From: Desulfobacteraceae bacterium
GTDB lineage: Bacteria; Desulfobacterota; Desulfobacteria; Desulfobacterales; UBA11574
Direction: 5' to 3'
Assembly: GCA_013203195.1 (NCBI GenBank)
Contig: JABMQM010000239.1
Span: forward strand, 1 to 11,950
DNA length: 11,950 nt
A model generated the notes under the pieces. The model did no database searches and was not told the DNA's origin. It saw only the letters and a list, made by a program, of their open reading frames with translations. Each line of letters starts with the position of its first letter. The first letter of the stretch is position 1. Below are positions 1 to 5,080 of the stretch, in pieces. Made by a program: the position numbers and the translations under genes.

Positions 1-203
1 CCCTAAAGACACTACGCTATCTTCTTTATATTCCACTAAACTTTCACCCCCGCTTCTTTCGGGAAGCTACGGACTGATTTTACGGCCCCCTTGTTGGTAA
101 CCCGCCTTAAAGGCTCTCGGGAACAATTCCTTCTCCGAGTACTCTGAGCCTCGAACGAGCTAATCAAGTGGGCAGTGAAATACAAATCCGGTTAATCCTG
201 CTT
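1..203. other. Non-coding stretch with several inverted repeats
   Basis: No convincing reading frame crosses this segment. It is rich in short inverted repeats: GCTTC/GAAGC around 53-68, GCCTT/AAGGC near 104-114, GGGAA/TTCCT near 119-131, and an outer GGCTC/GAGCC pair (about 112-151) enclosing TCGG/CCGA. This would fit a folded RNA or the structured end of a mobile element lying mostly left of the window, but I do not recognise a specific RNA family. The strand is undecided. The last bases, 185-202, belong to a nonamer repeat listed separately. Confidence 0.3.
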
Positions 204-256
204 GCCCAGTTAAATGCGGAGCCTATTTAACCGGGGTAAATCCTGTCAGATTCTGT
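185..256 (+). repeat. Degenerate nonamer array AATCCTGTN interrupted by a hairpin element
   Basis: Units AATCCGGTT (185-193) and AATCCTGCT (194-202) lie left of the hairpin element at 204-239. AATCCTGTC (239-247) and AGATTCTGT (248-256) lie right of it. The spacing on each side is 9 bases. If the 36-bp element is removed the two halves nearly join, so the element may have inserted in a pre-existing array. The right half runs into the last codons of the vapC gene. Confidence 0.45.
204..239 (+). mobile_element. Minimal 36-bp copy of the GTTAAAT/ATTTAAC inverted-repeat element
   Basis: The left end GCCCAGTTAAAT (204-215) and right end TATTTAACCGGGGTAA (224-239) are near-perfect inverted repeats separated by 8 bases. 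The same two ends, in the same order, bound the two larger elements at 2579-2989 and 2753-2882. This copy is therefore read as a solo or extremely deleted member of that family. It contains no coding sequence and would fold into a tight hairpin. It sits just beyond the vapC stop codon and could also act as a 3' stem for that transcript. Confidence 0.55.
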
Positions 257-680
257 TTCTGGAACCATCCTTTTCCGATTCCAGGGAAAAAATTTGAAGC
301 TCAGGAAAATAAGATTTGTAAAAGCCCCTATCACGGGTGAGGAAACGCTCAGCCTTGATCATAGCATGTGCGCCTATGAGAAAATCGGTAATGATTCGTT
401 CTCTCTTTCCGCCAGCTTTTCTATACAGACTCCACTTTTCCCCGGAAAGGAAAGCAACATTAGTATCCACAGATGACAAGGATACATTTATGATTGCCAG
501 GGTTTTATCCAATATGGATCTTTCCTCAAATTGGGGAACAAGTTCAGCATATACAATGTCACAGATGATTAAAGCTCCTTCATCATATGCCAATTTTAGA
601 AGTTTCGCAGAACTTGAAGCAAATTTATTATCCGGGAGGAAAACATCTAACAGGATATTTGTATCAACAGCGGTAATCAT
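246..680 (-). CDS. vapC: VapC-type PIN-domain toxin (ribonuclease)
   Basis: A 144-residue single-domain PIN protein. The acidic residues expected in the PIN metal-binding site are visible: D6 in the N-terminal VDTN motif, E46 in YAELV, D99 in TDFLIGAHA and D117 in TRDRGFY. VapC toxins of this class are Mg-dependent RNases that cut tRNA or rRNA and are held inactive by their VapB partner; that role is family knowledge, and the target here is unknown. The ATG overlaps the stop codon of the upstream antitoxin gene by 4 bases (ATGA), a sign of translational coupling. A purine-rich GAGGAAG lies directly before the start. The last few codons (SRNRI) are encoded by a degenerate nonamer repeat, so the C-terminus may have been altered by repeat sequence. 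Confidence 0.9.
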   Translation of the reverse strand: MITAVDTNILLDVFLPDNKFASSSAKLLKLAYDEGALIICDIVYAELVPQFEERSILDKTLAIINVSLSSVDTNVAFLSGEKWSLYRKAGGKRERIITDFLIGAHAMIKAERFLTRDRGFYKSYFPELQIFSLESEKDGSRNRI

Positions 681-892
681 CTTCCTCGAACCTCTTCAAT
701 GTATGTATCTGTATCAGACGGTCGATTGAGAATCCCATATACCGAATCGACAGGATGTCCTCCGCGGCTGCGTTTTTGAATTAAGATGCCCTCTTTTGTT
801 GGAAGCATTTCAACTTCAACATTTTTATAGATTCCAAACCGATCACGAAGTGCCTTCGGGATAGTAATTTGCCCCCTTTCAGAAACTTTCAT
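677..892 (-). CDS. vapB: VapB-type antitoxin, AbrB/SpoVT-AbrB fold
   Basis: A 71-residue protein with a typical swapped-hairpin AbrB DNA-binding domain in residues 1-45. The signature is VSERGQITIPKALRDRFGI, followed by the VEVEMLPTKEGILIQ strand pair. The remaining ~25 residues (PVDSVYGILNRPSDTDTYIEE) resemble the flexible segment with which VapB proteins wrap the PIN toxin. It is the first gene of the pair and overlaps vapC by 4 bases. The start is fixed by a strong GAGGAGA ribosome-binding site at about 899-905. Such antitoxins usually repress their own operon together with the toxin; a candidate promoter and palindrome lie at 917-952. Confidence 0.9.
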   Translation of the reverse strand: MKVSERGQITIPKALRDRFGIYKNVEVEMLPTKEGILIQKRSRGGHPVDSVYGILNRPSDTDTYIEEVRGR

Positions 893-916
893 ATTTTATC
901 TCCTCGTCTTACAGAA

Positions 917-952
917 TATGTAATTCATACTATTAAATTCTTATTTCGTCAA
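917..952 (-). promoter_or_regulatory. Candidate vapBC promoter with small palindrome
   Basis: On the minus strand TTGACG (947-952) and TATGAA (924-929) are separated by 17 bases, a plausible sigma-70 pair with matches of 5/6 and 4/6. The -10 box overlaps the palindrome TATG-aatta-CATA (917-929), which could be the operator bound by the AbrB-type antitoxin. The start codon follows 25 bases downstream. This is by inspection only. Confidence 0.4.
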
Positions 953-1094
953 CCCACTTTTATATTCTCTAATGAGAGACACTGTCGCAATCAAGTAATA
1001 AGCCATTTACACATTGAACAACAAGCGTTATCATGTCAGGTTGAGGAGATTGGCATACGATTTGTCCAAAGTGTGTACGGAAACAGAAGATATC

Positions 1095-1114
1095 ATTCCG
1101 CGTTGCGCGGGAAT
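1095..1114. repeat. Hairpin repeat of the ATTCCCGCG...GGGAAT type
   Basis: ATTCCGCG (1095-1102) and CGCGGGAAT (1106-1114) form an 8-bp stem with a one-base bulge and a three-base loop. It is followed by CCATC. This resembles the common dispersed hairpin of many proteobacteria whose core reads ATTCCCGCG-n-CGCGGGAATCC. The rest of 893-1195 has no gene that I can support. Confidence 0.45.
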
Positions 1115-1195
1115 CCATCGAAAAACTGAGCATAATCGGAAGATATTCACCCGATATTATCGCTAATGCATTGACTTTATTAATAGAGGGGAAAA

Positions 1196-1501
1196 ATGAC
1201 ACAACCAACAACGATAAGGTTACCTGAGGATCTTTTGTCTGATATAAATCAATTTGTTCGAGAAACCAAATTAGACCGTTCCGCATATTTGAGAGAAATT
1301 CTTCAAAAGGGATTCTCTTTAGACAAGCAGGAACGGTTATTACAAAAATATACAAATGGGGAATTGAGCCAAATGGAAGTATGCCAGGCCCTTAAATGGG
1401 ACCCATGGCAATTTTTAACACAATTGAAAGCCAAAAACTTACATTTAAACGTGGGATTGGAGGACTTTTTAGATTCCTCAAAACTGCCCCGGCATCCCTG
1501 A
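1196..1501 (+). CDS. RHH/UPF0175-type antitoxin-like protein, toxin not seen
   Basis: A 101-residue protein. Residues 1-40 form a ribbon-helix-helix DNA-binding segment: a short strand TTIRLPEDLLSDINQFV, then helices around LDRSAYLREILQKG. The rest resembles UPF0175 proteins: a helix-turn-helix-like GELSQMEVCQALKWDPWQFL and a tail LHLNVGLEDFLDSS. UPF0175 proteins are commonly the antitoxin half of pairs with PIN-like toxins (DUF3368). No such gene follows here, because the gene ends 1 base before the 3' end of the convergent asnB fragment. The ATG is supported by AGAGGGG at 1185-1191. It is the only clear plus-strand gene in the window. It may be an orphan antitoxin or a stand-alone regulator. 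Confidence 0.75.
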   Translation: MTQPTTIRLPEDLLSDINQFVRETKLDRSAYLREILQKGFSLDKQERLLQKYTNGELSQMEVCQALKWDPWQFLTQLKAKNLHLNVGLEDFLDSSKLPRHP

Positions 1502-1502
1502 T

Positions 1503-2576
1503 TTAAAAATATTTATCAGACCAATGTTGAAAAACGATCAAATTCCATAACATCCATGATGTATCGGTTCGATTTGACATGTGGTCATGGATCAGTTTTT
1601 TTATGATTTCGTAATTAAAAATTCCTTGTTCCCTTATTCTATCTTCGGCAAGGTTTTGTTCGATCAGAAAATTTAAATCCGTCTTCAGCCACTGGCTGAT
1701 GGGAACCTCAAATCCAGCCTTGGGCCGATCAACAAGACGCGACGGAAGTATATCTTTAAAGGTTTCTTTAAGGATGTATTTGCCTCGCCCTTTACGAAGC
1801 TTAAATGCACTCTGCATGCTAAAGGCCAGTTCCACCACTCGATGATCCAGAAAAGGTACTCGCACTTCCAGAGAGTTCTTCATGCTCATCCAGTCCACTT
1901 TTGTGAGCATATCTCCCGGCAGAGAATCTTTGAGATCAGCATATAGAATGCTGTTGATGCGATCATTGCAGTTCAAGTCCAGCAATTTCTTAACACGGCT
2001 CAAAGCAGGATCTTCCAGTAATGGATTTTCATTAGATCCTGATCGACACAGAAGATTGCGCCGAATATCCCTGGGGAAAATCTCCTTCAAAGCAAGAACC
2101 CTCTCTGGAAATGATCCCTTAGTACCTTTAATGAATTTTTTAAGCCGCCGTATGTATTCCAGATATTTCGAATCTCTGGAATCAGGCAGCGTTTGGATTA
2201 GCCTCTCAAAGAACCCCTCTCTAATGAAAGCCGGTATGAACATGTACCTTTTATACCAGTATTCGCCCAGGTAGGATCGATACCCGGCAAAAAGCTCATC
2301 ACCCCCGTCCCCTGATAAAGCCACGGTGACATATTTTCTTGTTTCTCTGGATACAATGTAGGTAGGAATAGCAGATGAGTCGGCAAAGGGTTCGTCAAAA
2401 GTAGCAAGGACATCGGGCAGGACATCCAGCATATCCCTATAAGTCAGTTTGAACTCGTGATGGTCGGTTTTAAAACAATCGGCCACCTCCCGGGCATAGT
2501 GTGTTTCGTCAAAAAGTTCGGCGTCCTTAAATCCGATTGAAAATGTTTTGACCGGCTGATTTGAATTCCGAATCCT
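1503..2576 (-). pseudogene. asnB: Asparagine synthetase (glutamine-hydrolysing), 3' fragment
   Basis: The open frame runs from the edge of the GIY-YIG element (about 2576) to a stop at 1503-1505, about 357 residues. It contains the second half of the AsnB synthetase domain: PVKTFSIGF, FKTDHHEF, the nucleotide-site motif SGDGGDELFAGY, LPGDMLTKVDWMSM, VRVPFLDHRVVELA and a normal C-terminus. The N-terminal glutamine amidotransferase domain (with its Cys2 nucleophile) and the SGGxDS ATP-binding loop, together some 250-280 residues in the family, are missing. An internal ATG at 2486 gives a 327-residue reading frame, but that product could not be a working enzyme. AsnB-like amidotransferases are frequent in exopolysaccharide clusters, which fits the export permease nearby. 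The break coincides exactly with the inverted-repeat end of the element. Confidence 0.88.
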
Positions 2577-2578
2577 TT

Positions 2579-2963
2579 TTACCCTGTTAAATAAGATTTG
2601 AGTCTTTTCCTTATGAACATCTTCCCATGATACGACTTCAGATATTTCTCACGTTTTGTTGCATCGTTTTGGTCAAGACAGGCTTCATAGTAAATTAAAT
2701 CGAGTGGTGTTCGATCTTTAGTAGAATCAACAAGCCCTTTATTGTGTTGCTTTTACCCCGTTAAATAAAACACTATTTTTTGCCCCAAACGTTCATGACA
2801 AAGGATATTGTCACTCCCTTATTTATGAGAATTTATTTTCACAACAATTAGTGTTTTAATGCAAAGCATTATTTAACAGGGCAGGTCTTAGCTTGAGATC
2901 TTTTGTATAGCCTGTGTAAAATTTCATATCCACGGTACTCTGCAATACATATGTATAATACAT
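2579..2963 (-). pseudogene. Small GIY-YIG nuclease gene, split by a nested element
   Basis: The N-terminal part (2883-2963) encodes MYYTYVLQSTVDMKFYTGYT followed by KDLKLRP, with the GIY and YIG strands appearing as YTYVLQS and FYTGYT. The C-terminal part (2579-2752) encodes KQHNKGLVDSTKDRTPLDLI, then YYEACLDQNDATKREKYLKS and a tail RKRLKSYLTG. This includes the family's catalytic Glu region (KREKYLKS). Joining 2883 to 2752 gives an uninterrupted 84-codon frame, the normal size of stand-alone GIY-YIG proteins. As it stands the frame runs into the insert and stops after 35 residues (TAA at 2856-2858), so the gene is inactive. GIY-YIG enzymes nick or cut DNA through a single active site. Confidence 0.85.
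2753..2882 (-). mobile_element. Nested 130-bp non-autonomous inverted-repeat element (MITE-like)
   Basis: On the minus strand the ends are GCCCTGTTAAATAA (2869-2882) and TTATTTAACGGGGTAA (2753-2768). The homology continues inward with AAACACTA on one side and TAGTGTTT on the other. One arm carries an extra 13-base stretch that is itself a mini-hairpin (AATGC-ttt-GCATT). The centre has another hairpin, TGACAA/TTGTCA at 2796-2813. It has no coding capacity. It sits between codons 27 and 28 of the GIY-YIG gene, and exact removal restores that frame. The shared ends suggest a deleted derivative that could be moved in trans by a GIY-YIG-encoding copy. Confidence 0.7.
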
Positions 2964-2989
2964 AGTCTTTTCAAGCTATTTAACAGGGC

Positions 2990-3158
2990 GAGTATTGGCT
3001 GTTGTAGATCTTGCTGCTCTACGTATTTGATCACCTAATCTATATCGTTCATCTTTTGGAAGAACAGGCAGCACCTCTTTTACGACAAATTGTCGAAGCT
3101 CCCTGCATGCCTTCCAACACTCCAAATCTTCAAATGTTCTGATTTTCTTTATACCCAT
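2990..3158 (-). pseudogene. Four-helix-bundle protein (23S rRNA intervening-sequence family), 5' half
   Basis: The first 56 residues match the start of the small four-helix-bundle (S23/IVP-like) family: IRTFEDLECWKACRELRQFV for helix 1 and LGDQIRRAARSTTAN for helix 2, where intact members continue with a conserved ANIAEG-type turn. Family members are usually about 115-125 residues. Here the gene is cut after ...TTANT by the left end of the GIY-YIG element, and the frame then meets a stop (2976-2978) inside the repeat. The missing half is not found elsewhere in the window. The function of free-standing members is not settled. No strong ribosome-binding site is seen before the ATG at 3158. Confidence 0.82.
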
Positions 3159-3217
3159 CTATTTTAGCCAGTGAACAACTCGAACCTTTCCTCTTTTTAC
3201 CCACTGCCCCTTTTAAC

Positions 3218-3238
3218 TGATAACCGATAACTGATAAC
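3218..3238 (+). repeat. Three heptamers YGATAAC in tandem
   Basis: TGATAAC, CGATAAC and TGATAAC follow each other without gaps between the permease stop and the four-helix-bundle gene. It is a short member of the micro-tandem arrays found in many spacers of this window. Confidence 0.6.
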
Positions 3239-3254
3239 CGCGCTCTGCGCCCGG

Positions 3255-4100
3255 CTAAACCACATCCGCAAAAGTCTTTTCCATGCGTCTGAAATAATAC
3301 ATTCCGCTGATAAATATCATAACTATGATACCCGTGGAAATGCCTAATAGAAACCAGTCAATGGGCACATGCCCAAGCATTGATGCCCGAAAAGCATTGA
3401 TCACGCCGCTCATGGGGTTCAGCGCCAAGGCCCACTGGTATTTCTTAGGAACCATGCTGAGCGGGTAGATCACGGGCGAAACAAACATCCAAAGCTGAAT
3501 CAAAAAGGGGATCACATACCGTATATCCCGGTACTGGACATTCAAAGCCGAAAGCCATAAGCCGACCCCCACGGCACAAAGAAATGTCAGTCCCACCAGA
3601 AAAGGAAACAGCAGTATACCGACACCAGGGATAAATTTGTAATAGATCATCATGGCTAACAAAACCAGCATGGCAACGAAAAAATCGAGCAGGCCGGCCA
3701 GCGAGGCAGATCCGGGAATGATAATACGAGGAAAATAAACCTTGCTGATGAGATTGGCGCTGCCCACCAGGCTGTTCCCGGAGGATGACAGAGCATTGGC
3801 GAAATACGTCCAGGGCAGAAGGCCGGCATAGACAAAAATAGGATAAGGGATGCCGTCGGAAGGTATCTTGGCCAAACGCCCGAAAAAGAGCGTGAATACG
3901 ACCATGGTAAAAAACGGCTGGATAATGGCCCAAAGACCACCCAAAACCGTCTGCTTGTATCGAACCTGGATCTCTCGCTTGGTCAAAAAATAAAGGAGTT
4001 CACGATATTTCCAAATTTCCTTCAGATCGACCGGAATCCATCCTTTGCTGGGTTCGATAACCGTTAAAGCAAGGGCTGCGTTTTCTGTCTGGTTTTTCAT
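3255..4100 (-). CDS. ABC-2 type permease for polysaccharide export (Wzm-like)
   Basis: A 281-residue membrane protein with the layout of O-antigen/capsule exporters. It has a cytoplasmic N-terminus of about 45 residues ending in the amphipathic YLTKREIQVRYKQTVLGGLW segment characteristic of the family. About six membrane segments follow: VVFTLFFG, the WTYFANALSSSGNSLVGS region, FFVAMLVLLAMMIYY, a long hydrophobic stretch around residue 165-185, IQLWMFVSPVIYPLSMVP, and a final helix before the positively charged end FRRMEKTF. Such permeases work with a Wzt-type ATPase to move lipid-linked or whole glycans across the inner membrane. The ATPase gene usually follows directly, but here the next genes downstream are the broken four-helix-bundle gene and the element, so the partner is missing from the window. 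Confidence 0.9.
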   Translation of the reverse strand: MKNQTENAALALTVIEPSKGWIPVDLKEIWKYRELLYFLTKREIQVRYKQTVLGGLWAIIQPFFTMVVFTLFFGRLAKIPSDGIPYPIFVYAGLLPWTYFANALSSSGNSLVGSANLISKVYFPRIIIPGSASLAGLLDFFVAMLVLLAMMIYYKFIPGVGILLFPFLVGLTFLCAVGVGLWLSALNVQYRDIRYVIPFLIQLWMFVSPVIYPLSMVPKKYQWALALNPMSGVINAFRASMLGHVPIDWFLLGISTGIIVMIFISGMYYFRRMEKTFADVV

Positions 4101-4111
4101 GGATATATAAC

Positions 4112-4143
4112 GGGTTTAATTGGTTCTATTGGTTTTGATTGGC
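4112..4143 (-). repeat. Nonamer array AACCAATNN ending in AACCC, copy 1
   Basis: Read on the minus strand, GCCAATCAA, AACCAATAG and AACCAATTA stand in tandem and are closed by AACCC. The array lies 11 bases upstream of the permease start codon. A second array with the same word and the same AACCC terminus is at 5458-5498. Confidence 0.65.
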
Positions 4144-4183
4144 TAGATCAGTATTCAAGTAAACGAAAATCTATTTTTAGCGC

Positions 4184-4225
4184 GGCGAAGCCACGTTATA
4201 TAGAATTGCGAAGCGATTGTATAAC
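4184..4225. repeat. Two adjacent hairpins with GCGAAGC-type apex
   Basis: GGC-GAA-GCC at 4184-4192 is followed by an imperfect longer hairpin at 4195-4225: arms GTTATA and TATAAC outside, GAATTGC and GCGATTG inside, apex GAA. Both apices contain GCGAAGC or its near copy, a sequence known to form very stable small DNA hairpins. They lie in the spacer upstream of the permease. The function is unknown; they may be dispersed palindromic repeats. Confidence 0.45.
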
Positions 4226-4275
4226 TTGATTTTATTTTTCCCTTCCCGGATGAAAGGGAAAAAGTTCAATCGTGC

Positions 4276-4590
4276 CTACGATATTAAAATTCCGTGTTTC
4301 TGGATCTCACTTGCCAAGGGATTGCTACTATCAAAGTCCTCAACTCTAAAGGGATGGGGCTCAATGCGATCATCAATAATTGCTGCCATTTTCATTAGTT
4401 TCAATCTTTCTTCGAATAAATCGTCTGAAAAATCAGGCGAGATCACCGCTACATCAATATCACTCCAAACAGCAGCATTTCCCTTTGAATGTGATCCATA
4501 AATATAAGCAGCATGCACTCTATACTTTTTTCTCAATTCATTAATAAAAAGATTGACATTATTTTCTATGTTCTTTCCTGCTGTAGTCAT
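4276..4590 (-). CDS. MNT-type minimal nucleotidyltransferase
   Basis: A 104-residue protein of the DNA-polymerase-beta nucleotidyltransferase fold. Helix-strand residues 14-31 lead into the signature GSHSKGNAAVWSDIDVAVIS, giving G32-S33 and the metal-binding pair D44/D46. A third acidic residue may be E77 in RIEPHPF, where a D is more usual. MNT proteins are often antitoxins of HEPN toxins, acting by AMPylating or otherwise modifying them. No HEPN gene is adjacent, so this is either orphaned or stand-alone. I chose the ATG at 4590 because AAGGAA stands 8 bases upstream; a GTG seven codons earlier would read through a heptamer repeat. The gene follows the PIN toxin by 45 bases and could be cotranscribed with it. 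Confidence 0.82.
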   Translation of the reverse strand: MTTAGKNIENNVNLFINELRKKYRVHAAYIYGSHSKGNAAVWSDIDVAVISPDFSDDLFEERLKLMKMAAIIDDRIEPHPFRVEDFDSSNPLASEIQKHGILIS

Positions 4591-4604
4591 TGATACATTT
4601 CCTT

Positions 4605-4653
4605 GCTCCACGCTCTTTGCCCCATGCTCCCCACTCTAGACTCCATGCTCTCT
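4605..4653 (+). repeat. Seven heptamers of type GCTCCAT in tandem
   Basis: The plus strand reads GCTCCAC, GCTCTTT, GCCCCAT, GCTCCCC, ACTCTAG, ACTCCAT, GCTCTCT with no gap, giving a clean 7-base period with consensus GCTCCAT. It fills the spacer between the PIN-toxin stop and the nucleotidyltransferase and covers the last six codons of the toxin gene, whose C-terminal residues (QREHGV) are thus repeat-encoded. Confidence 0.7.
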
Positions 4654-5073
4654 TTGTTTGGACCAAATATTTAAGAATGCTTTTGCTTTAATAATTTCAA
4701 TCCCTCGGTACTTTTCTATGTTCAATAAATGATGATCGCCGGAAACAATATAATCCGCTTCACCCTCAGAAGCACATGTTAAATATTTATTATCTGTAGG
4801 ATCATCCTTTATTACTTCAACTGTTTCATTTCCTTCAACAATCCAGGCAAACATTAAGATATCATCAAAATATGCGTCTATTTCTTCAGGGGTCTTCCGA
4901 TGGTATTTTTTAATTTTGGGATAGAGCAAGATGCGTTTTATCTCTTTAATTACAGCAGGGGATAAAATCAATTCCACTTGATTTTGTTGGACCAAATCAA
5001 GAATCTTACCGGGATTAGAATCAGGTTTTATTAGAGCGCTGGCAAAAAGGTTGGCATCGAGAACAATTTTCAC
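4636..5073 (-). CDS. PIN-domain toxin (COG1569/TIGR00305 type)
   Basis: A 145-residue PIN protein, distinct from the VapC at 246-680. Acidic residues of the site are D6 (VLDANLFASAL), E44 (SPAVIKEIKRIL), D90/D91/D94 (KDDPTDNKYLTCA) and D107/D113 (ADYIVSGDHHLL). The sequence pattern DPxDNK...ADYIVSGDxxLL is characteristic of the 'putative toxin component, PIN family' group. The gene starts 7 bases after the stop of a Phd-type antitoxin gene. The pairing of a PIN toxin with a Phd/YefM-fold antitoxin is a known mixed arrangement. It is expected to be an RNase; its substrate cannot be told from sequence. The end of the gene overlaps a heptamer repeat. Confidence 0.88.
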   Translation of the reverse strand: MKIVLDANLFASALIKPDSNPGKILDLVQQNQVELILSPAVIKEIKRILLYPKIKKYHRKTPEEIDAYFDDILMFAWIVEGNETVEVIKDDPTDNKYLTCASEGEADYIVSGDHHLLNIEKYRGIEIIKAKAFLNIWSKQREHGV

Positions 5074-5080
5074 AAAAACT

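Larger units (their letters stand above)
2579..2989 (-). mobile_element. GIY-YIG nuclease element bounded by inverted repeats
   Basis: On the minus strand the element starts GCCCTGTTAAATA (2977-2989) and ends TATTTAACAGGGTAA (2579-2593); the 12-bp core CCCTGTTAAATA is a perfect inverted repeat. Between the ends is one gene, a small GIY-YIG nuclease. Its ATG (2963) begins 13 bases after the left repeat, and its last codons and stop (YLTG, TAA) are the right repeat itself. Total length is 411 bp, or 281 bp without the nested 130-bp copy. On its left flank (higher coordinates) the four-helix-bundle gene is cut; on its right flank asnB is cut. No target duplication is apparent. Whether the nuclease moves the element is inference. 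Confidence 0.6.

Noticed and set aside
337..729. Long plus-strand frame opposite vapC.
   Set aside because: It is antisense to a clear PIN toxin with catalytic residues and coupling to vapB; no family resemblance.
1033..1227. A plus-strand frame with MSG, an in-frame TGA and then a CPKC-containing stretch running to 1227; considered as a zinc-ribbon or selenocysteine protein.
   Set aside because: There is no ribosome-binding site, no visible SECIS stem after the TGA, and the frame passes through a dispersed hairpin repeat at 1095-1114 and overlaps the better supported gene at 1196.
969..1355. A 128-codon minus-strand frame across 969-1355.
   Set aside because: It overlaps the RHH/UPF0175 gene on the other strand, spans the hairpin repeat and resembles no protein family.
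2577..2642. Extension of the asnB frame into the GIY-YIG element.
   Set aside because: The frame stays open for some codons, but homology to AsnB ends at the repeat and the sequence beyond is the GIY-YIG gene in another frame.
3445..3940. Alternative minus-strand frames of 94 and 162 codons inside the permease gene.
   Set aside because: The main frame has a complete and normal ABC-2 permease sequence.
4591..4611. Extended N-terminus of the nucleotidyltransferase from a GTG.
   Set aside because: The ATG at 4590 has a proper AAGGAA site, and the extension would be partly encoded by the heptamer repeat.
4605..4653. CRISPR array.
   Set aside because: The repeated units are only 7 bases with no spacers; the same holds for the 8- and 9-base arrays elsewhere. 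No cas genes are present.
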